Positions 1 to 11,554 of a DNA stretch of 64,000 bases are shown here, one piece after another (positions within the stretch are counted from its first letter, which is position 1; every line of letters begins with the position of its first letter). Source of the stretch: Chrysomallon squamiferum (taxonomy: Eukaryota > Mollusca > Gastropoda > Neomphalida > Peltospiridae); the NCBI GenBank assembly GCA_012295275.1, contig CM022672.1, positions 31,852,265-31,916,264 of the forward strand. Direction: 5' to 3'. Position numbers and translations under genes: made by a program. Below the pieces are notes generated by a model. It was given only the letters and a program-made list of their open reading frames with translations, was not told where the DNA came from and ran no database searches.

Positions 1-197
1 TATATATTTATTTTTTATTTGTATTTTTTTTTTTTTTTTTTTATTTTTTTATTACTATATTGTGTGTGGTTAATTTACATTTACATGTGTGAATCTCCTT
101 ATACATAAACTTCGGCTGGTTGTCAGCTTTGTAAAAATCTTTTTGTTGCACAGTATTGTAATAAACAGCATCATTCTCCAAGTTCACTGAGTTAAAA
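1..197. other. 5' flank of the microseminoprotein-like gene
   Basis: T-rich DNA with a poly-T run at 25-42. It must hold the 5' leader or an upstream exon, but no TATA box or other promoter element can be fixed by eye. Confidence 0.4.
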
Positions 198-309
198 ATG
201 TCACATAGCTATACCAGATTGTTTGTGTTCATTCTTCTCAGAGTTGCTGATGTTCTAGTAACCTTGGATGCAAGTTGTTTGGTGAAGAGTATGGATACCT
301 TCACAACAG
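198..309 (+). CDS. Microseminoprotein-like exon 1 (signal peptide)
   Basis: ATG at 198 follows an A-rich context. It encodes 37 codons plus one base and includes the signal peptide and Cys27. The donor is ACAG|GTTTGT, and phase 1 matches the acceptor at 963-964. Confidence 0.72.
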
Positions 310-424
310 GTTTGTGTGTTAAACAACGCTGAAATGACGACAACTAGCTATTGTTAGAGCAATCAAACGGCTCATGTTTGTTGGCCTTGTATTTTAATGA
401 TATTGGATTTAATATATACGTGTA

Positions 425-464
<40 letters not shown>

Positions 465-625
465 TGCATAAACTGTACTTATATATATTAATTAGGTTTC
501 ACAAATGTGAGTGCTTTAGTGATATCATAGATTTCTACAACATCCAGGTAGATGAAAACATATATATATATAAATAAATAAAAAAAATAAATATAAAAAA
601 ATGAAATGAAATGAAGCAAAATAGC

Positions 626-684
<59 letters not shown>

Positions 685-841
685 ACACATATGTTTATGT
701 ATGCTATTATTTGTGTATCTCTTTAATTTTCTATCTCTCTGGCTGTTTTCCTGTCTGTCTGTTTCATACATTACACTTCTATTCTTTTGTTAACATGCAG
801 ACACAATAAAATGTTAGGTATATGCAAAGTTTCACGAACAT

Positions 842-932
<91 letters not shown>

Positions 933-3900
933 TAATAATAAATTAAAACGTGTTATCATTGCAGAAGGCGGTGAAACAATATACTACTGCGAATATGACT
1001 ATTACGTTATGCTGCCCGGCGAATATGTTAAACTGGAGAATAAATGTTTAGACTGCTACTGCAGAGACGGTTTGCTTTCTTGCTGTAGGTATGTACTGTC
1101 TTGCACTGATGTTTAATGAGACCATTTGTGATGGACAATATAAAGCTGTTTCCGTTGTTGTTTCTGCTGTATATGATGATGTTGACGATGATGGTTACAG
1201 TTTCAAAATTTCCAATAGTCAGTCTCTCTCTCTCTCTCGTGGTCAACTCGTAGTAGTATTAGTAACAGTGGACAGTAGTGGTCAACTCGTAGTAGTATTA
1301 CTAACAATGGTAGTAGTGATCAACTCGTAGTAGTATTAGTAACAGTGGTTAGTAGTGGTCAACTCGTAGTAGTATTAGTAACAATGGTTAGTAGTGGTCA
1401 ACTCGTAGTAGTATTAGTAACAGTGGTTAGTAGTGATCAACTCGTAGTAGTATTAGTAACAGTGGTTAGTAGTGATCAACTCGTAGTAGTATTAGTAACA
1501 GTGGTTAGTAGTGATCAACTCGTAGTAGTATTAGTAACAGTGGTTAGTAGTGGTCAACTCGTAGTAGTATTAGTAACAGTGGTTAGTAGTGGTCAACTCG
1601 TAGTAGTATTAGTAACAGTGGTTAGTAGTGATCAACTCGTAGTAGTATTAGTAACAATGGTTAGTAGTGATCAACTCGCAGTGGTATTAGTAACAGTGGA
1701 TAGTAGTGGTCAGCTTGTAGTAGTATTAGTAACAGTGGATAGTAGTGGTCAACTCGTAGTAGTATTAATAACAGTGGATGGTAGTGGCCAACTCGTAGTA
1801 GTATTACTAACAGTGGTAGTAGTGGTCAACTCGTAATAGTATTAGTAACAGTGGATAGTAGTGGTCAACTGGTAGTAGTGTTAGTTACAGTGGTAGTAGT
1901 GGTCAACTCGTAGTAGTATTAGTAACAGTGGATAGTAGTGGTCAACTCGTAGTAGTATTAGTAACAGTGGATAGTAGTGGTCAACGTCGCAGTAGTATTA
2001 GTAACAGTGGATAGTATTGGTCAACTCGTAGTAGTATTAGTAACAGTGGATAGTAATGGTCAACTCGTAGTAGTATTAGTAACAGTGGATAGTAATGGTC
2101 AACTCGTAGTAGTATTAGTAATAGTGGATAGTAGTGGTCAACTCGTAGTAGTATTAGTAACAGTGGATAGTAATGGTCAACTCGTAGTAGTATTAGTAAC
2201 AGTGGATAGTAGTGGTCAACTGCTAGTAGTGTTAGTTACAGTGGTAGTAGTGGTCAACTCGTAGTAGTATTAGTAACAGTGGACAGTAGTGGTCAACTCG
2301 TAGTAGTATTAGTAACAGTGGATAGTAGTGGTCAGCTCGTAGTAGTATTAGTAACAGTGGATAGTAGTGGTCAACTCGTAGTACTATTAGTAACAGTGGA
2401 CAGTAATGGTCAACGTCGCAGTAGTATTAGTAACAGTGGATAGTAGTGGTCAACTCGTAGTAGTATTAGTAACAGTGGATAGTAGTGGTCAACTCGTAGT
2501 AGTATTAGTAACAGTGGATAGTAGTGGTCAACTCGTAGTAGTATTAGTAACAGTGGTAGTAGTGGTCAACTCGTAGTAGTATTAGTAACAGTGGATAGTA
2601 GTGGTCAACGTTGTAGTAGTATTAGTAACAGTGGTAAGTAGTGGTCAACTCGTAGTAGTAGTATTAGTAACAGTGGATAGTAGTGGTCAACTCGTAGTAA
2701 GTAGTATTAGTAACAGTGGTTAGTAGTGGTCAACGTCGCAGTAGTATTAGTAACAGTGGATAGTAGTGGTCAACTCGTAGTAGTATTAGTAACAGTGGAT
2801 AGTAGTGGTCAACGTCGTAGTAGTATTAGTAACAGTGGATAGTAGTGGTCAACTCGTAGTAGTATTAGTAACAGTGGACAGTAGTGGTCAACGTCGCAGT
2901 AGTATTAGTAACAGTGGATAGTAGTGGTCAACGTCGTAGTAGTATTAGTAACAGTGGATAGTAATGGTCAACAGTGGATAGTAGTAGTAGTAGTAGTAGT
3001 AATGGTCAGTCGTTGTAGTATTAGTTACAGTGGTAGTAGTGGTCAACTCGTAGTAGTATTAGTAACAGTGGATAGTAGTGGTCAACTCGTAGTAGTATTA
3101 GTAACAGTGGATAGTAATGGTCAACTCGTAGTAGTATTAGTAACAGTGGATAGTAGTGGTCAACTGCTAGTAGTGTTAGTTACAGTGGTAGTAGTGGCCA
3201 ACTCGTAGTAGTATTACTAACAGTGGTAGTAGTGGTCAACTCGTAATAGTATTAGTAACTGTTGATAGTAGTGGTCAACGTTGTAGTAGTATTAGTAACA
3301 GTGGTAAGTAGTGGTCAACGTTGTAGTAGTAATAGTAACAGTGGTAAGTAGTGGTCAACTCGTAGTAAATATATTAGTAACAGTGGTTAGTAGTGGTCAA
3401 CGTCGCAGTAGTATTAGTAACAGTAATTAGTAGTAGTCAACTCGTAGTAGTATTAGTAACAGTGGATAGTAGTGGTCAACTCGTAGTAGTATTAGTAACA
3501 GTGGATAGTAGTGGTCAACGTCGCAGTAGTATTAGTAACAGTAATTAGTAGTGGTCAACTCGTAGTAGTATTAGTAACAGTGGATAGTAGTGGTAAACTG
3601 GTTGTAGTATCAGTAACAGTGGTAGTAGTGGTCAACTCGTAGTAGTGTTAGTAACAGTGGTAGTAGTGGTCAACTGGTTGTAGTATTAGTAACAGTAATT
3701 AGTTGTGGTCAACTCGTAGTAGTGTTAGTAACAGTGGTTAGTAGTGGTCAACTCGTAGTAGTATTAGTAACAGTGGTTAGTAGTGGTCAACTCGCAGTAG
3801 CATTAGTAACTGTTGATAGTAGTGATCAACTCGTAGTAGTATTAGTAATAGTGGATAGCAGTGGTCAACTCGTAGTAGTATTAGTAATAGTGGATAGTAG

Positions 3901-5960
3901 TGGTCAACTCGTAGTAGTGTTAGTAACAGTGGTAGTAGTGGTCAACTTGTTGTAGTATTAGTAACAGTAATTAGTAGTGGTCAACTCGTAGTAGTGTTAG
4001 TAACAGTGGTTAGTAGTGGTCAACTCGTAGTAGTATTAGTAACAGTGGTTAGTAGTGGTCAACTCGCAGTAGCATTAGTAACTGTTGATAGTAGTGATCA
4101 ACTCGTAGTAGTATTAGTAATAGTGGATAGCAGTGGTCAACTCGTAGTAGTATTAGTAATAGTGGATAGTAGTGGTCAACTCGTAGTAGTATTAGTAACA
4201 GTGGATAGTAATGGTCAACTCGTAGTAGTATTAGTAACAGTGGATAGTAGTGGTCAACTGCTAGTAGTGTTAGTTACAGTGGTAGTAGTGGTCAACTCGT
4301 AGTAGTATTAGTAACAGTGGACAGTAGTGGTCAACTCGTAGTAGTATTAGTAACAGTGGATAGTAGTGGTGAACTCGTAGTAGTATTAGTAACAGTGGAT
4401 AGTAGTGGTCAACTCGGTGTACTATTAGTAACAGTGGACAGTAATGGTCAACGTCGCAGTAGTATTAGTAACAGTGGATAGTAGTGGTCAACTCGTAGTA
4501 GTATTAATAACAGTGGATAGTAGTGGCCAACTCGTAGTAGTATTACTAACAGTGGTAGTAGTGGTCAACTCGTAATAGTATTAGTAACTGTTGATAGTAG
4601 TGGTCAACGTTGTAGTAGTATTAGTAACAGTGGTAAGTAGTGGTCAACGTTGTAGTAGTAATTGTAACATTGGTAAGTAGTGGTCAACTCGTAGTAAATA
4701 TATTAGTAACCGTGGTTAGTAGTGGTCAACGTCGCAGTAGTATTAGTAACAGTAATTAGTAGTGGTCAACTCGTAGTAGTATTAGTAACAGTGGATAGTA
4801 GTGGTCAACTCGTAGTAGTATTAGTAACAGTGGATAGTAGTGGTCAACGTCGCAGTAGTATTAGTAACAGTAATTAGTAGTGGTCAACTCGTAGTAGTAT
4901 TAGTAACAGTGGATAGTAGTGGTAAACTGGTTGTAGTATCAGTAACAGTGGTAGTAGTGGTCAACTCGTAGTAGTGTTCTTAACTGTGGTAGTAGTGGTC
5001 AACTGGTTGTAGTATTAGTAACAGTTATTAGTAGTGGTCAACTCGTAGTAGTGTTAGTAACAGTGGTTAGTAGTGGTCAACTCGTAGTAGTATTAGTAAC
5101 AGTGGTTAGTAGTGGTCAACTCGCAGTAGCATTAGTAACTGTTGATAGTAGTGATCAACTCGTAGTAGTATTAGTAATAGTGGATAGCAGTGGTCAACTC
5201 GTAGTAGTATTAGTAATAGTGGATAGCAGTTATCAACTCGTAGTAATATTAGTAACAGTGGTAGTAGTGATCAACTCGTAGTAGTATTAGTAACAGTGGT
5301 TAGTAGTGATCAACTCGTAGTAGTATTAGTAACAGTGGTTGGTAGTGGTCAACATCGTAGTAGTATTAGTAACAGTGGTTAGTAGTGGTCAACATCGTCG
5401 TAGTATTAGTAACAGTGGTTAGTAGTGGTCAACTCGTAGTAGTATTAGTAACAGTGGATAGTAGTGGTCAACATCGTAGTAGCATTAGTAACAGTGGTTA
5501 GTAGTGGTCAACGTAGTAGTAGTGTTAGTAACAGTGGTTGGTAGTGGTCAACATCGTAGTAGCATTAGTAACAGTGGTTAGTAGTGGTCAACGTTGTAGT
5601 AGTATTAGTAACAGTGGTTAGTAGTGGGCAACATCGTAGTAGCATTAGTAACAGTGGTTAGTAGTGGTCAACGTTGTAGTAGTATTAGTAACAGTGGTTA
5701 GTAGTGGTCAACTCTTAGTAGTATTAGTAACAGTGGTTAGTAGTGGTCAAGTCGTAGTAGTAATATAGTAATAAAGTAATAAAAACAGTGATATGTTTGA
5801 CATACACAGGTATGGTTCGAGTGTGGGAATGGGCCCAATCGATGTACCAGATGGATGTGTTATCAAGAAACATGGTTGTGACAGTTTGATTGTGAAAACT
5901 GACAATGAGTTACTGAACTGCTACACGGGAGAATACATTCACATTGTCCAGTGGAAGTAA
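198..5960 (+). CDS. Beta-microseminoprotein-like secreted protein, three exons
   Basis: Exons 198-309, 965-1088 and 5810-5960 join in phase (1, then 2) across GT..AG introns to give a 128-residue protein. Residues 1-26 form a hydrophobic signal peptide (MSHSYTRLFVFILL at the start). The mature part has ten cysteines at 27, 46, 65, 68, 70, 77, 78, 95, 102 and 116. The CxxCxC cluster, the adjacent CC pair and the C-terminal tryptophan near the stop (W127) match the ten-cysteine plan and roughly 114-residue length of the beta-microseminoprotein (MSMB/PSP94) family. That family is small, secreted and disulphide-rich, with no agreed function in invertebrates. The start at 198 is the only ATG giving a signal peptide in frame. 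Intron 2 is about 4.7 kb and nearly all minisatellite. A further 5' non-coding exon cannot be excluded. The family call rests on cysteine pattern, not on an alignment. Confidence 0.82.
427..942. repeat. Microsatellites of intron 1
   Basis: Three separate tracts lie in the first intron: (GT)n at about 427-470, (AC)n at about 627-684 and (AAT)n at about 846-942. Open frames over them (poly-V/C, poly-H/T, poly-N/L) are low-complexity translations and are not genes. Confidence 0.95.
965..1088 (+). CDS. Microseminoprotein-like exon 2 (cysteine cluster)
   Basis: Acceptor TTGCAG at 959-964 and donor TAG|GTATGT. It encodes residues 38-79 with Cys46, 65, 68, 70, 77 and 78. It starts just after an (AAT)n tract in intron 1. 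Confidence 0.85.
1240..5765. repeat. 39-bp minisatellite array, about 115 units, in intron 2
   Basis: Units of 39 bp share the core GGTCAACTCGTAGTAGTATT followed by AGTAACAGTGG. Variants carry CAACGTCGCAG, CAACGTTGTAG, GATCAAC or a shortened unit. Because 39 is a multiple of three, long open frames of a 13-residue repeat appear on the plus strand, but each is broken by unit-length variants. A higher-order period of about 1.33 kb is visible: the block starting near 3,240 recurs near 4,570, and the one near 3,722 recurs near 5,051. A smaller shift of 272 bp links 3,722 and 3,994. The whole array sits between two coding exons of one gene. Confidence 0.95.
5810..5960 (+). CDS. Microseminoprotein-like exon 3 (C-terminus)
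   Basis: Acceptor ACACAG at 5804-5809. The first base completes Arg79. It encodes IDVPDGC, KKHGCD and the terminal IVQWK before TAA at 5958-5960. It lies 50 bp beyond the end of the minisatellite. Confidence 0.85.
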
Positions 5961-6783
5961 GACTACAGCATTAATGTTTGTAATTAAATTCGTCAACCCT
6001 TCACGAAATATTAGTTTTCTGTCGGGAACTGTGTAGATTGAAATGTATCTCTCTAGCTGTCTGATGGTCAGTCTGTCTATCTGTCTGTCTATCTGTCTAT
6101 CTAACTACTTATATCGCTGTGTATGTTTATCTATATCTCTGTCCGTTTCTCTATATCCATTCATGTGTGTCTCTAATTCTGTATATGTAGTTGTATCTCT
6201 ATATCTATTAGTATGTCTATATATGTGTGTATATATGTATGTCAAGACAATATTCCTGTGCATTTTTACCATATGCTCTAACTTCAGGTATCTGAAGAGA
6301 CACTGCACTGGATCTTGCATTGATATTATGTTTGTATCTAGTTAATTTGAAAACAGTACTTAGGTAATCTGTGATTGTGCTGTTTAGAATAATATGGGCA
6401 ATATTTAGTTTGATTTGTTTGGAACGGAGTTCCATCCGGCAGTATATTGACCAATCTAATCTGATTTGCTCCAATATATTTGCGAGGGGTTTACTGCAAA
6501 AATAAGGATAATTTTTTTATTTTCTTTTATTTTCTTTATTTTTTTAATTATTATTATTTTTTTTTTTTGGATTACATTTTATCCTAGTTTAGTATTTCTT
6601 CGTCAGTCCAAAATACAAATATGATCTAGCACTGGATTAGTGTTGAAGTTAGCATGCTGTTTGTTTCCAGATAGACAACATATAGAAAACCTTTAAATTT
6701 GAATTTGTTTTACTATTAATTTTGTGTGCAATACAGTTTCCAGCGAAACACAGGGCAAATTCGACACACAAGTATTTAATTTT
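5961..6783. other. 3' flank of the microseminoprotein-like gene
   Basis: Pyrimidine-rich (TCTG/TATC) low-complexity DNA at 6,040-6,240, then AT-rich DNA with a T-rich stretch at 6,510-6,570. No gene is visible. No canonical AATAAA was found close behind the stop codon. Confidence 0.5.
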
Positions 6784-6983
6784 CGTCTGTGCATTATCTG
6801 TACATTGTCTGAGCATTGTCTGTACATTGTCTGTACATTGTCTGTGCATTGTCTGTACATTGTCTGTACATTGTCTGTGCATTGTCTGTGCATTGTCTGT
6901 GCATTGTCTGTGCATTGTCTGTACATTGTCTGTACATTGTCTGTACATTGTCTGTGCATTGTCTGTACATTGTCTGTACACTG
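6784..6983. repeat. 11-bp minisatellite
   Basis: About 18 copies of an 11-bp unit, TCTGTACATTG or TCTGTGCATTG. Since 11 is not a multiple of three, the same 11-residue repeat appears in all frames, which is why several overlapping open frames exist on both strands. None is treated as coding. Confidence 0.95.
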
Positions 6984-7639
6984 GTCTTGATGAAATTGCT
7001 TGTTGCCTCAGGTGCTCGTTACCTTGTTTAGGGGACATAGGCGTTTACAATACTAAGACAGTAAATCTTTAATTGTGACAGAAACGTAAACATCGTGATG
7101 GTATAATTTACTAGATAAATAACATATATCAACAAAAATGCAGTTTGAGTTATTTATTTATTAAAATAATATACAAGAAAATAAAGGCAACTAAATTATT
7201 TACGGTTTTATGAAAAGCTGAGTTAAAATGCCTAATCAGTTGAATCAATTAAAGGCGGAATCGGTCATGGGAGAATCAAGTAGTTTCGTGAACAGAGCTT
7301 ATGTTAAACAAATACGCTGTTAATAACACTACCTAATGAAGATAATAAATGTAACTTCAAAATTAAAAAAAAAGTTAAGTTTTAGAAAAACGTCTTCACG
7401 TATTTTACTGTAAAAAAATATTAACTGATGATCAAACAGAACTTTAATTATTAGCATACATCGGCAGTTAAAGACACATGGTTTACTTATAATAATATTA
7501 ATACATATTTAATATTTGTCGCTACTTCATCTTTTGTCTGTTTCAAATATATAGAGCCTATAATTAACATATAACATTAGTACCTTAATAAAATATATAT
7601 AGTTAAAAGAACTGTATCTAACGAAATACAGTTTCATAG
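6984..7639. other. AT-rich intergenic DNA, no gene seen
   Basis: Very AT-rich with short A and T runs. No conserved reading frame, no RNA gene and no obvious repeat were recognised. Confidence 0.5.
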
Positions 7640-8026
7640 ATAACCGGGTTTTACGTTAAAGAAAGACATGATTGTCTTTGACACAAAGAGAATTGACTCA
7701 GTCTTTCCCAGGTGGAGAGATAATTTATTGTCGGTTAGCAACTCCTTGTTAATTCTGGTTCATTTCAAAATTCGAGCTGAATATCTCTTGTATTTCTGCA
7801 TTGCACTATCAGTGCAGAACCGTCGGCATAGAAAACTAACTGATGAACGCTACATCTAACTGTGGCGAAAGTGAAAGTAACGTCAACGATTTCTTCCACC
7901 TCATGTCGCTCATGTAATAGGAGCGAAACCAGTTTAGTGTCGAGTCAATGAGTCTTACAGCGTTTAACAGCTGGAACAAAATGTCATGATCAGCGATATC
8001 AAAGGCGTTCACAATTCTCTTTGTTT
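7640..8026 (-). pseudogene. Degenerate LINE reverse transcriptase fragment
   Basis: On the minus strand, 8,026-7,865 encodes FDIADHDILFQLLNAVRL, then LNWFRSY, a recognisable piece of the reverse transcriptase of non-LTR retrotransposons. After an internal deletion, about 7,860-7,640 gives FYADGSALIVQ, which is the catalytic YADD block with its second aspartate changed to glycine. In another frame follows LSLHLGKTESILF, the usual block after it. The element is dead: catalytic D to G, stops, frameshifts and loss of the GVPQGSVLGP region. The plus-strand open frame at 7,668-7,859 is its antisense shadow. The clade (jockey/CR1-like) cannot be settled from so little. Confidence 0.75.
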
Positions 8027-8637
8027 TGTCCTTGTTTTATATAATCGGTAAAATTTCAATGACAGTCGAAAAAAAAAAAACAAAGACTGAAAATAAAGAA
8101 AGTTAATAATCAAAATACATTTTAATAATATAAACAAATATTGTTTGGCCTAAATGTATTTATTACTTACAATAAACACAAATAATAAAATAGTGAAGAT
8201 ATAACGTTTTCTAGTTGCTTAGCTATACTAGTTTCGTTCATGTGCTTACAATAATCCTTATTCTATTTTCAATAATATATTTATTTTTATTAGATATCGA
8301 ACTTGATGAAAAATTAAATATTCTATTATTGACAAAAGGGAAACGACTATAGTAGGTCATCATAAAGAGTAATTAAGAACAAAATAAATGAAAAAAATAA
8401 ACAATAAAACATTCCATTTGAAAAACTCATACATTTTTTATATTAGATATGTATAACAAATATTCTTCGCAAGGTCGTACTATCCCCAAAGACTTAACCA
8501 CTGAACAGTAGTTCAAATCATTCAGCTGGAAATGATGAGGTTTAAACCAGCTGTCTATCATTTTTTCAAGTCAGAGTTCTAACCTATATATAAATTATTG
8601 TTGTCTGGTTATATGAATGAACTCACAGATGTAATAA
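8027..8637. other. AT-rich intergenic DNA, no gene seen
   Basis: AT-rich DNA with A-runs, for example at 8,069-8,080. No open frame, RNA gene or repeat family was recognised. It may include further decayed LINE sequence upstream of the reverse transcriptase fragment. Confidence 0.4.
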
Positions 8638-8956
<319 letters not shown>

Positions 8957-9159
8957 GTGAGTGTTAATATGATTATTAATATTAATATTATTATTTCATA
9001 CGGTTATATGTTATAATTCATGGCCATGTTCCCGAAGATGTCACCATAAGGACTTAGTTAAAGAAAAGTCGTTTACTTGTCGTTACGACGTCGTTTGAAG
9101 TCTGTCGTAATAAAGATAATCACTGTGTCGTTATTTTATTTACTACTCATGCGATGTTC

Positions 9160-9320
9160 ACACCTACACTCAAAAACACACCTACACACAAAAACACACA
9201 CCGACACACAAAAACACACACAAACACACACCTACACACAAAAACACACACCGACACACAAAAACACACACCTACACACAAACACAAACTGACACATACA
9301 AATACACAAAACAAATACAC
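9160..9320. repeat. CA-rich short tandem repeat
   Basis: Units of about 17-24 bp of the type ACACACCTACACACAAAA and ACACACCGACACAC. The inverted partners at 32,745-32,850 and 34,040-34,220 are GT-rich, consistent with this being the outer end of the left inverted arm. Confidence 0.85.
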
Positions 9321-9550
9321 AGTGACATATACAAATGTGTGCGCCTTTCCTCTTCTTATAATTTATTTCTTTATCAGAAGCGTTTCTGTAAAAAAATCAC
9401 GCTTGTCGAAGAAGGTGATTTAAATTTAAATCTGATAATATATTAACAAAAGTGGTCGGTTTACTCGAATATATCCTCAGTCATTGCATTATATTTCTGT
9501 AAAATGTAAAACAGACTAAAAGTAAATTCATTTTAAGAAAAAGGATAGCA

Positions 9551-9552
<2 letters not shown>

Positions 9553-9636
<84 letters not shown>

Positions 9637-9655
9637 GTAATAATAATAATAATAA
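9553..9655. repeat. (AAT)n microsatellite
   Basis: About 33 AAT units with one interruption. The corresponding place in the right arm (32,457-32,521) is (ATT)n followed by (ACT)n. Confidence 0.95.
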
Positions 9656-9829
9656 ATTTCAAAGTTATATAAAATTCATCACATTATGATGTTAAGGTTC
9701 ACAAACTTGTATGTGACATTGTAGATTAGTAAATAAATCTGACTGTAATTTAAAACAAACATATTTGTTATTTCTTCTTCTCAATCTTAACCACTAATAA
9801 TCATCTTGTTCATTTAGCTGCGTGAAGGG

Positions 9830-10101
9830 GATAGGTTTTCAACCTGAGGATGCCGAGAGATCGTTCTTGGGCGAGGGTATGTTTTAGCGTTTTTCAACTT
9901 CACTTGGAAGGAAGAATAAATAAAAACAAGTAGATAGGTTTGAGACCCGTCATAGTGAATATAGATTCCTTCTGTACTGTCTTTCGTTGATGAAAATATA
10001 GTAACCCTGCATAATATTGAATCAAAAATTTTAAAAGGGATTTTCGGTCATATTGAGTTGCTCATAGGTCGTCGCGGTATGAAAAAGGTTGAAAACCAGT
10101 G
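9830..10101 (-). mobile_element. hAT-type MITE (left-arm copy)
   Basis: The ends are ATAGGTTTTCAACC and GGTTGAAAACCAGTG, inverted repeats of the kind seen in hAT elements. The flanking 8-mers are GTGAAGGG (9,822-9,829) and GTATAGGG (10,102-10,109), differing at two bases, consistent with a worn 8-bp target duplication. There is no transposase frame. It is the orthologous insertion to the one at 30,701-30,998, with an internal deletion near 9,851. Confidence 0.78.
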
Positions 10102-10619
10102 GTATAGGGTTACCTCCCATTAGTAAAAGGCTTATTTGTCGTACAGCTCATAACAACACAGGTCAAGGTTTGATGCACACTTAATCAACTTACCACCGGA
10201 GTTGTGATTACAACAGTTAGCAGTGAGACACAGTCAAGACTAGTTGATCATTCTCCACACAGGGGAGCCCAGCTTCCTTACAGCTTGACTGCTTTCCAAA
10301 TTGTATGACTACTGACCACAAGACTGTTGTTAGGATACCGCGTATAGTGATTACAATAAGCTTGGCATCATTGTTTATTAAGATTTCACAAAGTGCGATC
10401 ATTTCATATTGTCCACGCGGTAGTCTAATTACGTGCTAATTGTTGTCACTGTTTATGAAATGACCTTTATGAAATATATTTTATTCTGGAATTTACACCA
10501 GATATCCGAAGTAGAGAGATCAGGATTATTCAAAGTTTTGTTTATAATATATTAAAGTTAGCCTGTGAATTTCTACCCATTTTCATAACACTTTTATGAA
10601 GTATATTTGTTCTTTATTT

Positions 10620-10805
<186 letters not shown>

Positions 10806-11414
10806 AGACTACACACATCAAGTACAGATATAGGATCTGCTCTGGAATCCTGTCTCACAATATCTTTATGTATTACACGCTGCATGCAGAAAAGAAAAAT
10901 ATTACAGAAACTAAATAATAAATAATTTTTCTGTTTACATTCTAAACACAAACTAAATGCAGAAATAAACGAAGTGGAAATTTATGATACAAAACAAATT
11001 TATTTCCATTTTCTTTATATACATCTTATACATAAACAAACAGTAAATTTGAAACAATCTAATTTACTTACATATTTAATATCAAATCTGAATAAAAGAA
11101 AATTCAGAAATAAATCAAAGAACAGTTCTTGTATTTCATGTCCAACAGTCAGTAAGTACATATATAATTTATCTACATTTTATTTTATATATATTCAAAA
11201 CCGAAATAAAAAAAGTACAAATGAAGCAAGAAATAGTTAATAATATTAAGTTTTATATACAAACAAAAAACATTTGATATACTTAAATAAATAAATAAAT
11301 ATTCAAATCAAATAAATAAATAAATAATAAAACGATGTGAAGTTAATATACATTTTTCAAGTATCTGACACAAATGAGTCCATTATAAAAATTTGAAATC
11401 AAATCAAGTGTCTA

Positions 11415-11441
11415 TGACGTCATCACTGCTGTCTGACGTCA
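11415..11441. promoter_or_regulatory. Pair of CRE-like TGACGTCA sites (left arm)
   Basis: Perfect 8-bp palindromes TGACGTCA at 11,415-11,422 and 11,434-11,441. The same pair with the same 11-bp gap is kept at 29,167-29,193 downstream of the right-arm gene. The octamer is the consensus CREB/ATF site; binding is inference. Confidence 0.4.
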
Positions 11442-11554
11442 TCAGAAAAACGTAAAAAAAATCAATAAATCAATACATAAATAACAAATAAATAAAAATA
11501 AAAATATTTGGCCTGTCATGAATAAAAGTGACAGTGTTTGAACGATGTTGTTTT

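Noticed and set aside
1091-5281. Several plus-strand open frames of 76-163 codons with a 13-residue repeat (VSSGQLVVVLVTV-like)
   Set aside because: They are translations of the 39-bp minisatellite inside the intron of a supported gene. The frame is open only because the unit is a multiple of three, and it breaks wherever a unit varies in length.
6649-7072. Cysteine-rich repetitive frames on both strands
   Set aside because: An 11-bp repeat produces the same peptide in every frame, a sign of tandem repeat and not of coding selection.
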